Notes: generated by a model from the sequence alone, not told the origin. DNA of 23,281 nt from Chlorokybus atmophyticus (GCA_009103225.1 RHPI01000575.1:1-23281); one strand, 5' to 3'; numbered from the stretch's first letter, positions 1-10,000 are shown. Numbers and translations: made by a program.

Positions 1-83
1 ACCCTAACCCTAACCCTAACCCTAACCCTAACCCTAACCCTAACCCTAACCCTAACCCTAACCCTAACCCTAACCCTAACCCT
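1..83. repeat. Telomere, (CCCTAA)n
   Basis: About 14 uninterrupted CCCTAA units run from the first base to 83, the C-rich strand expected at a left chromosome end of TTAGGG type. The array ends abruptly at CCCT and passes into unrelated sequence at GATAAGC, with no degenerate telomeric transition. This is a true terminus or a contig end inside the telomere. Confidence 0.97.
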
Positions 84-278
84 GATAAGCAATGCTATCT
101 GAAGGTGGCCATGTGTATCATAGCAATGCGCAAGTGCGCATGTATGCATGTACGTGCGCCTATGCGCGTGTCTATGTGTCTCGATGATGATGTATCATAG
201 TGTACATGACTCGGAGTGCAGCTCTTGACTGTCGTTACAATACCTACAGGAATTACATGTCTAGTACATTGCAACTAG
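84..278. other. Telomere-adjacent stretch without a recognisable gene
   Basis: This short stretch is rich in alternating purine/pyrimidine words such as CATGTATGCATG and GTGCGC. It has no convincing reading frame. The frame used by the following polymerase fragment is closed by TAG at 276-278. It may be residual 5' element DNA or host subtelomere. Confidence 0.5.
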
Positions 279-1091
279 CTTCATGCTAAAGGTGCACCCT
301 TGCACAGTATAACCGAGTTGCATGTGCGCATATGTAGCATATATGACGGAGTTGTTGCTATTAGCGACATCGATGAGGATGATTGCATACAAGATGAGTG
401 GGATCCTGCAATGCCAGCATTGGCAATAGACCCTTTGTCCCCACCAGAGGCATACATTGACGTCATTCCACAAGTGAAACGCACTGTTGAAGTCATACCT
501 GCTGAACAACAATGCAGCGACATTCGCTCCGTATATGTGGAGCTGTCACAGGTGACAAACGGTTTGGAAGAATGTCCCACCTCAGCAATGCAATGGGCAG
601 AGCAACTACGCGCAGACACTTTGGATGCGGACAACTTTGTGGCAGCTTCTTTGCAGCAGCGGATAACCGCTTGGGCCACCTGGTTGCGACTGACCATGCA
701 AGGCAAGAAGAGCATTGTGCTGGATTGGTTGCGTGACGGGTATCGCTTACAATGGGTAGGCACTCAAGCATCTGATACACGCAAGTGGGACGAAGTGCAA
801 GCACTGTTGAAGGGCGAAGGCTTTAGAGATAATGATATTACAGCCATGCTGTCACGCAATTCTCCAACACCAGTTGTGTTTCGAAATCGCAAGTCCGCTT
901 CCATACATGGCAGTTATGTTGTCAGTGAATTGGCCAACTTGGTGAAAACAGGAGCAATTTCTGTTGTTAATTGCCAGCGATGTGGCAGTAGTCATTGGCA
1001 TAGGTGTGGTGGAACAAGAAAAGCGTTTGAGGCTCATTATGGACCTGAGATACATCAACCTCTTTTTGCGCCACATTCCCTTCAGCTATGA
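279..1091 (+). pseudogene. N-terminal part of DIRS-type polymerase (frame broken)
   Basis: An open frame runs from just after TAG at 276-278 to TGA at 1089-1091. There is no ATG near its start; the first in-frame Met is in AMPALAIDP. The first part is acidic and unrecognised, perhaps the tail of a gag-like region. Toward the end it carries VLDWLRDGYRLQW and then SYVVSELANLVKTGAISVV. These match the pattern that precedes the RT core in DIRS-like polymerases: a short WLRDGY-type motif, then a helix ending in GAI. The homology then continues in the next frame, in the overlapping RT frame that opens at 946. One polymerase is thus split by a shift somewhere between about 946 and 1010. A real programmed shift is possible, but a frameshift mutation in a dead copy is simpler. 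Confidence 0.7.
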
Positions 1092-2646
1092 GCGGTTGCG
1101 CGATGTGTTGTTATACACCAAGCGTCATTTCTGGCAAGTTACCGCAGATCTCAAGTCAGGCTATCATCATGTGCCCATTCACAAAGACAGTAAGCCTTAC
1201 TTGGCTCTGCGCTTTGCTGGGGTCACCTACAGGTGGAATGTACTGCCGTTTGGCCTGAATCAAGCCTGCTGGCTGTTTACAACCTTGATGTCGACTGTGT
1301 TCACGCCTTTGCGGGCAATGGGTTTTCCCTGCCTTGCTTATATTGACGACATGCACTTCAGCCATTCCGATCGTTGGCATTTGTGTTGGCGCATTCGCCG
1401 CGTGCTGCGTCTTTGGAAGTTGCTTGGGATATTTGTCTCTGTGAAGAAAAGCCAATTGTGGCCAGTGCAAGTTGTGCAGTTGTTGGGTCTGCTGGTGGAC
1501 ACGGTCACTGGCTCTTTTGTCATACCCGCCAACAAGCTGGCTAAGATATTGCAGTTAATGAAAGACATCACGCACGCGCCTGTACTGACCAAGCGTCACT
1601 TCGCACGCATTGCTGGCAAACTCATTGCGTTGAAGCTCGCATTTGCACCTGCAAGCATTTATGCTCGCCACCTGATGGGTCTGGCATTGGCCACAGATGC
1701 ATGGGATGACAGCATCGGTGATTTGAGCGCCTTCAGACACTTTTGTGATTGGACTGCTGCGGGCTTGCAGACCTACAATGGCAATGCTTGGTGGAAGCCC
1801 CCTGTGCAGCTTGAGCTACATGTGGATGCATCCGGTACAATTGGTTGGGGGGCGACAGGACCTTGGCCTCGCATGGCAGGCAACTTCAAGCCTGAGCATA
1901 TGACACTGCCTTCAGCGGTTAAGGAGGCACTAGCCTATGTGCAAGCATTTACCGAGGTTGCGCGCGCGTTTCATCTCCAGCACTGTACAGTGCGCATTAT
2001 TGGCGATTGTCAACCAGCTATACAGATGTTGAACAAGCTGTCTGCATCAGACCCTCACGTGCTGCAGGCCTTACATCAATTGTGGTCCTTGTGCTGGGAG
2101 CGTGACATAGCGCTGACATGTGTGTGGCGCTCTCGCGATGCGCTGCGCGATGCGGACGCATTGTCCAAGTTTGTGGATAGAGGGGACTGGTGTCTAACAG
2201 CAGATGCAACTGCGCATGTGCAGCAACATGTTGGACAACCGGCGTTGGATTGTTTTGCAGCCGATTGGAACAGCAAAACACCCGCTTATTTCAGCTACAT
2301 ACACATGCCTGGAAGTTTGGGAAATGCTCTAACTACAAATTGGCGTGACGTTCTTCAACGCTTGGGTGGCGGCTTTGTTTGGTGTCACCCGCCATTGGCT
2401 CTCCTGCATGAAGCCATAGCATTATTGCAGTACTATCAGCTACCAGCTGTGGTGTTGGTGCCTGAATGGCACTCTGCTGTGTGGTGGCCAGTATTTCACA
2501 ATTGGCAATTCAGTTATTTTGAGAGGTTGGGCTCAAGACCTGAGTGGTTTCAAAGGGGTGCGCGAGTACCCGCAAACAGCATCAACCCTGGACGCTACCC
2601 ATACATTTGTGCTTTTGTGCACTGGGTAAGCATACCTCTCATGTAG
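964..2646 (+). CDS. DIRS-type reverse transcriptase / RNase H / methyltransferase-like polyprotein
   Basis: The enzyme would copy element RNA into DNA and degrade the RNA strand. Residues are counted from the TTG at 964, which is only a convention because the true N-terminus is upstream in another frame. RT motifs in order: RLIMDLRYIN (23-32), ADLKSGYHHV with catalytic Asp62, LPFGLNQ (94-100), YIDD (126-129) and LGIFVSVKKSQL (154-165). RNase H follows with LHVDASG (Asp288), KEALAY (Glu321), IIGDCQ (Asp348) and DADALSK (Asp398). The last part, DCFAADWN (429-436), the PP of CHPPL (476-477) and VLVPEW (497-502), fits the Dam-like methyltransferase region of DIRS elements. All catalytic residues are present. 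The 3' end overlaps the recombinase gene on the other strand by 114 bp. Confidence 0.93.
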   Translation: MLIASDVAVVIGIGVVEQEKRLRLIMDLRYINLFLRHIPFSYERLRDVLLYTKRHFWQVTADLKSGYHHVPIHKDSKPYLALRFAGVTYRWNVLPFGLNQACWLFTTLMSTVFTPLRAMGFPCLAYIDDMHFSHSDRWHLCWRIRRVLRLWKLLGIFVSVKKSQLWPVQVVQLLGLLVDTVTGSFVIPANKLAKILQLMKDITHAPVLTKRHFARIAGKLIALKLAFAPASIYARHLMGLALATDAWDDSIGDLSAFRHFCDWTAAGLQTYNGNAWWKPPVQLELHVDASGTIGWGATGPWPRMAGNFKPEHMTLPSAVKEALAYVQAFTEVARAFHLQHCTVRIIGDCQPAIQMLNKLSASDPHVLQALHQLWSLCWERDIALTCVWRSRDALRDADALSKFVDRGDWCLTADATAHVQQHVGQPALDCFAADWNSKTPAYFSYIHMPGSLGNALTTNWRDVLQRLGGGFVWCHPPLALLHEAIALLQYYQLPAVVLVPEWHSAVWWPVFHNWQFSYFERLGSRPEWFQRGARVPANSINPGRYPYICAFVHWVSIPLM

Positions 2647-3792
2647 ATAACGATGCATGATAACAGGACTTCTCCATGTGCCTTGAGCTTGTATTTCTTC
2701 CAGGGTGACACCGGCATGAAAGGCACTCTGTGCAGCACCACGCCGAAAGGAATGCAACCCCAGGTGCGGCCTATAAATGCCACATGCCTTGCAGCAACGC
2801 ACGAAGGCATGATAAGCACAATTGCCTGACATGCAGTGTTCTTCCCACTTCAACCTATTCTTTGCAACAGGTCGGAATAAAGGACCAGCAGTGATGGCAA
2901 AGGAGCTGTTGCGACAATAGGTCAGATAGGCGTAGAGCACTTCAGAGAACTCCACAGGGAGACCACTGCTGCGCACTTGTATAGTAGGTGCACCTCCCGT
3001 GCTGTAATTTTTCAGATGTGTTAAAGTGGCCGCTAGCCCTGAGCTTGAATCAGCCGCTTGTATCTCGTGCATTTGTAAACGCGCACCTTCACCACCCCGT
3101 TGCCATGTGCACCACAGGTATATGCATAATGTGTAGTCGCGCCAGAGCACAGCCTTGTCATGTGTGACAGTAGATGGCTGAGGTATGGTAGACAGCTGTT
3201 GCTGGAAGTGGTAGATCAGCGTGCGCATGTCATCCATCGCCAGTGGTACAGCAGCAATAGGTTGCACGCCTTGCCGAGCAGCAATCTTCGCATACCCTTG
3301 GCGAAACTCGCGCACGTCTATGGACAGAAGCGGGTTGCCGACAGACCTGTCGCTGTCCCAAGGGCTGATGCGTCCCAGCAATCTGAAGGAGCATGTGAGA
3401 TGGGAAATGACATTGTCCAGTGTCGTGCTAGCGATCATGCGATGGCCATGGCGGTCAAGCCTGCGAGCTTTGCCAATGTGTGTGTCGGTCCAGTGCCCAG
3501 CAAGGTAGCTTGTGACGACTGCTGGGGTGACGTTGGCAACAGCAATACTCAGCTCAGGATGTTGCAGATAGTTGACAAACTCTTGCCACACGCGATCACG
3601 TTGATTGCGAGTCTCATCGCAGACAGCTTCACGGCTGATGCGCTCCACGTCTATCAGCGCTGCCGCAGCTCGCTCACGCAGATTACAACTGGTTATTGGT
3701 TGAGGACGAATTGCTGCGCGTGCGGTGCGTTGCACATCAGCGGTTTGCTGCAACCGCTGTGCAAAATCCATCTGCGGACACAGAGAAACCAT
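2533..3792 (-). CDS. Tyrosine recombinase of the DIRS/kangaroo element
   Basis: This 419-aa protein starts with ATG at 3792 and ends with TGA. It would integrate a circular cDNA by site-specific recombination, using a catalytic tyrosine instead of a DDE integrase. The N-terminal half (about 60-140) looks like the core-binding helical domain, with DRVWQEFVNYL and a TSYLAGHW segment. The catalytic domain has Arg232 in WQRGGEGARL, a candidate beta-hairpin Lys261, LHSFRRG (His347, Arg350), GTW (Trp373) and the nucleophile Tyr382 in MHRYL. The R-H-R-W-Y set is intact. The gene faces the polymerase and overlaps its 3' end. In most DIRS elements the recombinase lies on the same strand; the reversed order is a kangaroo trait. 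Its promoter should lie in 3793-3901 or in the B repeat. Confidence 0.94.
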   Translation of the reverse strand: MVSLCPQMDFAQRLQQTADVQRTARAAIRPQPITSCNLRERAAAALIDVERISREAVCDETRNQRDRVWQEFVNYLQHPELSIAVANVTPAVVTSYLAGHWTDTHIGKARRLDRHGHRMIASTTLDNVISHLTCSFRLLGRISPWDSDRSVGNPLLSIDVREFRQGYAKIAARQGVQPIAAVPLAMDDMRTLIYHFQQQLSTIPQPSTVTHDKAVLWRDYTLCIYLWCTWQRGGEGARLQMHEIQAADSSSGLAATLTHLKNYSTGGAPTIQVRSSGLPVEFSEVLYAYLTYCRNSSFAITAGPLFRPVAKNRLKWEEHCMSGNCAYHAFVRCCKACGIYRPHLGLHSFRRGAAQSAFHAGVTLEEIQAQGTWRSPVIMHRYLHERYAYPVHKSTNVWVASRVDAVCGYSRTPLKPLRS

Positions 3793-3901
3793 TACTCAAC
3801 TACTAAACACAATGACCTTGACTGTAACTTTGGCAAGAAACTATACCAAGCTCTACACCTATAACCCTTACCTACTAATGTATGCTTGGGAGGGTGCGGT
3901 A

Positions 3902-4066
3902 GAATGTTTGATGCATCTACAGTTGTTCATCGTGTAAACCACAACTATAACGATGAATGCGTTGCATCGTAGGGCTTAGGTGTTCTTGCCAAAGTTGGAC
4001 TGTAGGTAGGATTGTTGTTTGCGACAAAAGGAATGTAAATCGCTCATCGTGTGCAAAGTAGTATAA
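3902..4066 (+). repeat. Split direct repeat B1 (165 bp)
   Basis: Identical base for base to 4481-4645, starting at GAATGTTTGATGC and ending at GTAGTATAA. It contains a nested inverted repeat: GATGCA (3910-3915) with TGCATC (3963-3968), and TTCATCGT (3926-3933) with ACGATGAA (3950-3957). This is a likely recombinase-site or RNA-fold candidate. Confidence 0.92.
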
Positions 4067-4480
4067 TGGTCATTACTTGTTGAGGCTGACTATTGGTCAG
4101 CTAGATTGAAATAACAAACTGTTAACCATTTAATTAGTACTAGTTGTTAGCGCTAGGGTTAATTGACACACACACGTGTCAACTTACTGTTCAGTCGCGG
4201 CCGTCACCTCAGCGGCGTCGCTGGCGGCGGCGCTGACGGCCGAAAGTTCGCCCTTCCCGCCCCACCCTGTTGCGCCACTGCGCCGGACACATGCGCCCAG
4301 TCTCGATTGCGCTGGTCAGTGCGTACGCAATTGGTCATCAAACTGAGCTGATTGTGAATCCGAATGCGTTCATGACATGTAACGAAGATTCGGGTCATGT
4401 GAACAGCGTTTATCACCGTACGTTGGTGTCGTCACATCGACGATGATACGCGTCATTATCAACCACCGTCGGTTCGTCCC
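4067..4480 (+). repeat. A2 segment between the two B repeats
   Basis: A 414-bp segment bounded exactly by the two 165-bp repeats. By the PAT/kangaroo model it should equal the lost 5' terminus A1, and the B1-A2 junction should equal the circle junction. It contains a GC-rich stretch (GCGGCGTCGCTGGCGGCGG near 4211) and a CTAGGGTTAA word near 4153. No gene is seen. Confidence 0.75.
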
Positions 4481-4645
4481 GAATGTTTGATGCATCTACA
4501 GTTGTTCATCGTGTAAACCACAACTATAACGATGAATGCGTTGCATCGTAGGGCTTAGGTGTTCTTGCCAAAGTTGGACTGTAGGTAGGATTGTTGTTTG
4601 CGACAAAAGGAATGTAAATCGCTCATCGTGTGCAAAGTAGTATAA
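4481..4645 (+). repeat. Split direct repeat B2 (165 bp), right end of the element
   Basis: Perfect copy of 3902-4066. Identity stops at 4645: the next base is C here but T after B1. This places the element's right end at 4645. Perfect identity suggests recent insertion or gene conversion. Confidence 0.92.
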
Positions 4646-5648
4646 CGACCAAAACCCAACGCTCACGGGGAGGCATTTGCCGTACCGGTGCTTATTGTCC
4701 CGGTGTGCTGCCCGACCGCGCCCATTACTATGATCGCAGCGTGCGACCCAGCGGTCGACGTCACATGCTAACACATCGATCAGGCGGCCACTATAGCGTC
4801 GCGCACCCTTCTCTGTGCTCACAGCGCGGTGAGGCAGCGGTCGAAATCCCTAACATTATAAACAGCGTTTTGTCAATTTGTATGAACTAGTGCGTTAACC
4901 CGTGGCACAACCACGGGTAAAAGGACATATATTGTTGGCATGTATGGTGTGTCTATCTGGTTTGATCGCACGCATGTGCAAACCTCATGGAATGTTGAGT
5001 TTAATTGTTATTATAGATTTATCCATAATGCAATAGAGTATGAGACAATTTCAATACATTGACACCATGAATGATCTACATACTACGTCGCAAATTTTAC
5101 ACGGTGACTGACTAAGGACTGAGGGACTGACTGGTGCCTGAGCCTGCCTGAGCCTGTTTGTTGCTGCCTGAAATATTACTTTTGGACTGTTGGGTTTGCC
5201 GTTGGCTTAAGTGGACTGACGCAGACGGCCGCGGGCCGAAAGTGGTTGTTAGTGGCACTAACCGGCCGAGAGTTGTCAACCAGTTACCCTTTGGTCGATG
5301 TGCACAGACGGCCGTTGACCGGTAGTTACGGACAGCTGACAGCAATAGCCGGCAGTTTCTTTGCCGTTACACTGCTGTTAATATGTGACCCTTGCCGTTT
5401 GACAAAAGTTGGCAATTCTTGCCGTAAGCCAACACTAACATGCCATGCAGCTTGTACAAACCTTGGACTGATTGTTTGGTCTTGCACCTAAAAGCCCACA
5501 ATATATACAATGTACGGGCAGTGGTGAGAGTATGTCCACTTACAACTGAGCAGCCGACTTGCGCATGAAACTATCCTATAACATTGAGTCTAGCTGTCGG
5601 ACTCATGCGCAGCTTGTCAACCCGTGGTGCCTGCTTCAGAACTCCTCC
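4646..5648. other. Gene-free spacer with short repeats
   Basis: No reading frame here has recognisable protein character. It contains a small hairpin (ACCCGTGG at 4898-4905 with CCACGGGT at 4911-4918), an AT-rich patch around 4990-5100, tandem GACTGA/GCCTGA words at 5105-5155, and recurring GACGGCCG / GGCCGAAAG words at 5220-5310 that also occur in the A2 segment near 4240. A 9-bp inverted repeat, TGCGCATGA / TCATGCGCA, lies at about 5559 and 5604, just beyond the 3' end of the next gene. Confidence 0.6.
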
Positions 5649-6503
5649 TCAACCCCCCTCCTCCTGTTCCTCCTCCGACGAGCCTTCTGCTTCAACGCCG
5701 GAGTCATCTTCATCCGCTGCCTCTCTCGCTGACAGTACAGCGGCTACTTCGTCCTTCGGCTTGAATGTCAGCGCCTCGCCGTGCACGCGCATGCGCTTGA
5801 TGGTCGCTTTGAGAGTGACCACCTGCATTTGGTAATGCTGTAAGAGTGGCGTGCTGCTAGAGGACTAGCCCATCAGCATACACACGCTTACCTCGTCTTC
5901 CGCTTTGTTGCACTCCGCCAGGCAAACAGTCAGCCTGCCGCGCTGCTCTTGGGTCACTCTGACCAATATGGCAATCTGCAAGCATACTGCTTAATACCGC
6001 TGGAAACATTAAACTAGGTCATGGATTACCCGTTCGTTTGACTCCGCAGCTTCTCTTGTGCGACTTGTAAGCTCCCGCAAGTAGAAATAGGCTGTGCATT
6101 TGCGAAATTGGTCATGCTGTTCATGTGCATGACACTGGAGGTTGTGCATGAGGGTGTGCATGTCGTATTGACAATGTATGTCAAGTGCAAGATACTTGAG
6201 GCTGTGCATGTGCAAGATAAAAGAACCCTAGCATGTGGCATTGACAGTGCATCGTAACCCACCTTGGTTATGCCAGTCTTGTTTGGTCTCTTCAATCATG
6301 TCGCCGTGGTCGCAGCTGCTGGTGGGTCGGATTTTCTTAGAGGCAGTATTGTGGTGTGCCTTTGCCCACTTGGAGGGGGAGCCCTGTAAGATATCGCCCG
6401 AGTCACTGTTGTCATTGGATGTGCCCTTGGTAGTCTTGGTGGGGTTTGACACCGAGGACACCCCTCCGGCACCCTGCCCGCCCTGTGCGAACATGGAATT
6501 CAT
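5649..6503 (-). CDS. Four-exon gene, small coiled-coil protein with acidic tail
   Basis: Product not recognised. Exons are 6503-6263, 6091-6030, 5975-5892 and 5822-5649, joined by three GT-AG introns of 171, 54 and 69 nt. All phases agree (1, 0, 0), giving 186 aa from ATG at 6503 to TGA at 5649. The first exon encodes a Gly/Ser/Thr/Asn-rich N-terminus with a basic patch (ASKKIRP). Exons 2-4 encode a charged helical stretch (YLRELTSRTREAAESNER, then LTVCLAECNKAEDEVV) likely to form a coiled coil. The end is strongly acidic (EGSSEEEQEEGG). Frame continuity over four exons is good evidence of a real gene. It diverges from the transposase gene, and the hairpin-rich region 6604-6860 lies between them. 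It could be an accessory protein of the same element or a neighbouring host gene. Confidence 0.75.
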
Positions 6504-6603
6504 CCCGGACCTCGACCACAATGCCCACTACGCCCCTGGCAGCGCCGCCAACGATCTTCCAAACGCCACATACCCTCGGCATCACGCCCCTGTAAGGGCA
6601 TAG

Positions 6604-6860
6604 CTTGGCGGAGCTATCAATGGTGTTTTCATGCGCAGGGGGACTGACATTGCCAGAGTTGTCAATGGTACGAACTGCCATTGCCATTGTACAAAGGTAC
6701 CATTTCAATGGTCCTTTGTACAATGCCTATACCTTTTGGCAAAGGCATCTCCGTACCATTGAAACGGTTCAATCAGAATATATATGTATATAAAATATCC
6801 AGAGACTCACCCTGGACGTGCAATGGCTCGATCGTACCATTATAATGGTACGACGGAGCC
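6604..6860. promoter_or_regulatory. Hairpin-rich divergent intergenic region (GTACCATT motif)
   Basis: This region lies between two divergent genes. CATTGTACAAAGG (6685-6697) pairs with CCTTTGTACAATG (6713-6725), and ACCATT/AATGGT pair inside that loop. A 22-bp perfect palindrome at 6832-6853 is centred on CGTACCATTATAATGGTACG. Further GTACCATT/AATGGTAC words lie near 6665 and 6754. A TATA-like run (ATATATATGTATATAAAATA) sits at about 6778. It could be a shared promoter/operator or subterminal transposase-binding repeats. The same word recurs near 12.2 and 16.7 kb. Confidence 0.7.
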
Positions 6861-6902
6861 AGTGACTGGCGGCCAAGTTTCCCGCCTCTGGCATGCAAGG
6901 GT

Positions 6903-6947
6903 AGCGGTAGCGGTGGCGGTGGCGGCGGCGGCGGCGGCGGCGGCGGG
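6903..6947 (+). repeat. GGC/GGT trinucleotide run upstream of the transposase
   Basis: An imperfect (GGT/AGC)n array passing into pure (GGC)n. It ends 67 nt before the transposase ATG at 7014, so it is probably 5' untranslated. A matching GCC run on the other strand precedes the zinc-finger exon at 16427 by about the same distance. Confidence 0.85.
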
Positions 6948-7013
6948 TGTGCGTGTTGCTGGATATGATGCAGGTTACATTGGCGACACCTGTGTCGACG
7001 TTAGTAGTGAGAT

Positions 7014-10000
7014 ATGGGAGTCCTTTGTCCGTATTGCCACATGCGCTTCGCCACACGCAGCTCGGTCTACATGCACATTATTAGCAGCAGGGTGTGCAAG
7101 CAGATCAAGCTGTATGTCGGCCAGCGTCCATTACAGTACGATGCGGGTCATGTTGAACCGGGGAGTTCGATCCAGGATGCTCACATGCTTGATGCTGAAG
7201 GATTCCTCCAGGAGACACACGCACAACAGCAACAGGAGGAGGAGGAAGTGAACGAGGGCTTTCGATGTGTGCGTGTGCCTGAGAAACCTGTGGCACGCCA
7301 ACATGAAAGTGGAGGCGTCCCTTCGCACGCGTCGGAATCCAGGTGGTATGGCTCGGAGCATGCTCTTGCAATGGCATTCGTGCAATGCAACAACGGCCAA
7401 GGCCTGTCGGCCTCCGACATGGGGCGGATCATCAAGTGCATCCGAAATGCACACTTCCTGACGGAAGAGCTCCAGTGGGAGACCGGTGTGCATGCGGCCA
7501 GCTACCTCCGGACCACGATTGCTTTCTCTCAGTCTGAGGTATGTTTACGGTGTGCGGTGCATGTGCTTCAACCATCAGAGCCATGTCACATTTGCACATG
7601 CGAGTGTGCTGCCGTATCAGAACTACGTGACGGCTGACCTGCGCAAGCCTGGAGACCCTGAGGATCAGGACATCTGCGTCACATATATGCCGGCCAAGGT
7701 CTGTGAAATGCAGTACCTAATGCAGTATCGATGCAGTATCTATTCTGAGGCCAGCATAGTAAGTAATGCTCTTGGTCGGAGCAGGTATGGCTCGCGCGGT
7801 TGTATGGCAATCCACATGCCGCCAATGGCTTCAATCTCCAGTACACTGGTGACGAGCACAGCTTTGGCCATGGCCTTCCACGGGCGATTGGTGGAAGGAT
7901 GTGGAGGTGGATTTAAGGAGAGAGGTGGGGGAAGCGTCCTACTTGGCGCCTGCCATTCTGTACAGTGACAAGACCACGCTGGACAGCGCGGGCAAGCGCT
8001 CTGGCTACCCTCTGATGGCATCGCTTGCCAACTACAGTTGGGACATGTATGCTAGCAACATGGGGGTTGTTATGATAGCGCTTCTGCCGGTGTTTCACGC
8101 AGTGGCCGGGCATCCCACCTGGGCGCAGGGCAAGAAATCGTTCTCCATTCGGAAACGTGAGATTTTTCATGACGCTTTGAATGTAGTGTTAGGGGATGTG
8201 AAGCGGGCGAGTTGGGAAGGTCTGCAGCTCATCGACCCGAATGGCATCGAGCGTCGTGTGTTTCCCGCGCTTGCCAACTACATCAGCGATTTGCAGGTAG
8301 TGGGCATGAATGGTTGTAACCGGATGCAGCCCGCCAGCAAACAGTGCATGGAGGATGTTGTCAGTAGAACATCTGAGTTTGTCGTGTTGTAGGAGACTGC
8401 CACACTCGCACGCACTGTGTCGGGCAACCAAACACGACATCCTTGCGATGTTTGTCTCGTAACCAAATCAGATCTGTTGGAGATGGATGAGGACCGGGAA
8501 TTGAGAACCGAGGCCTTTTACACACCAGCACTACGTCAGCTGCGGACGGACCTGCATAGCGGTGTTAGGAATGCACGCCAGACAGCCAAGGCTTTCAAAG
8601 AGCAGCACTCCATGCATGTCGAGGAGGTAATGGTCATATTACCGGCATTCGTGAGGATGAATGGCTTTCCGTGAAACCAGGCAATGTGGTTTGGCAACAG
8701 AATGCACTGTGGGGTTGGCGACAGTCGCGGGTGCCGGGAGCTGACTGCTACTCTCGTCTTGCCCCTGACGCAATGCATGTGCTGGGAGGCATCATTGACC
8801 ACCTGCTTGCTGCTGTGTACGACGCCGCGAAGGAACCAATGCGTCCATCCACGAGACAGATTCTGCAGGCCAGGCACGTCTTTGGTGTTGCTTTTGTGTT
8901 GAACACAAAAGCCAACAACATGTGCTCACGAGCAGATGTGCACAGGCTGAATGCATGCAAGGCGACTCTGCGGGTTTCGCACTTCAAGGCACCCGCAAGC
9001 ACAATAGATTTCTTCCTGTCCGACCACTCCTTTTAGGTGGTGGAGAAAGTGGCGGTGCTGCAGCTGCTGCCGGTCCTCACAGACGGTTTGCTGCTCGACA
9101 GTGAGGGCAACGATTTCTTCACCATTGCTGCCGCATCGCTTGCCCAGTGGAACAAGAAGTTGCTGAAGGCGCATGAACACACAAGAGAGACCATGACCAC
9201 AGCCGACGACGAGCTGGCTGCCTTCAAAGCTGCAGTGTTGCATCCGCTACTGTCGTCATATTCTGCACAGAAGTCAGGTTGGAAGATCGAGAAGATGCAT
9301 CAGCTCACTCATTTTGGGCCGGCAATTGTTAGCAGTGGACACCCAGATTGGTTCAGCGCCAACCGCATGGAGCAGACGCACGCTCAAAATATCAAACGGT
9401 GGGCGCGTGGTGGCAACAACCGGGACTATCAGGCACGTATCCTAAAGGCATGGAGCTGTGCGAAATATGTGAGAGATGATGGCATGGTCGTGGATCCCGA
9501 GATGCGCTCGGTCACGGTGCAGGCGCGGCAGCAGTGCTGTAATGTCATGGAGAAGACGGACAAGTTGCTACGGATGGATGTGCTGACAAGGAGGGAGTCC
9601 AGCCCGTACTGGAGCGGATCTGCGCGTAGCCGCCAAGTCGCCTTGAAGACTCCATTTGCCGACAAGCTGCCTGCCACCCTGGACAGCTGGTTGAGGAGGG
9701 AACAACTGGAGTTGGCCGACGGGTGGCGTGCTGTTCGCGTGGTGAACGGAGGCGCAGCGGTGTACATGACATCAGGAGTCAGCATGGCGCGCGCAACTGG
9801 GATGTTCCATGGGCGGCCTTGGTTCTCTACACTTGAGTTGGAAGGTGATGAGGACGGTGTGAACGTGACGTGGTGGGCTCAGGCACTCCTTTTTCTGCGC
9901 GTGGTGGTGTGGGGTGGTAGCGGCGAGCGCGTGTGGAAGGAGGTCGTGTTTGTCCGCTGGTACACGAAGCTGGATGTGACGAGCGACACAAAGTGCATCG

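Larger units (their letters stand above)
84..4645 (+). mobile_element. Kangaroo/PAT-like DIRS retrotransposon, 5'-truncated
   Basis: The element combines a DIRS-type reverse transcriptase/RNase H/methyltransferase-like reading frame on +, a tyrosine recombinase on -, and 165-bp direct repeats around a 414-bp segment at its right end. The inverted recombinase is the arrangement described for kangaroo of Volvox carteri. The repeats fit the B1-A2-B2 part of the split direct repeats of PAT and kangaroo. The matching A1 terminus should lie at the 5' end, but I see no copy of 4067-4480 between 84 and 300, so the left end appears lost at the telomere. The 3' end is well defined at 4645, where the repeat identity stops. 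The left limit is arbitrary. With A1 missing and a frame break in the polymerase, the copy is probably dead. Confidence 0.88.

Noticed and set aside
281-804. Long minus-strand open frames opposite the 5' polymerase fragment
   Set aside because: They are shadows of the + frame, which carries the RT-linked motifs. No domain features are seen.
3160-3864. 234-codon + frame opposite the recombinase
   Set aside because: The minus frame has the full recombinase catalytic set. The + frame is a shadow.
4895-4990. Similarity to 19650-19690 (ATGTATG...GTGTGTCT) as ends of one large element
   Set aside because: Only about 35 bp align with many mismatches, in direct orientation. This is too weak to call.
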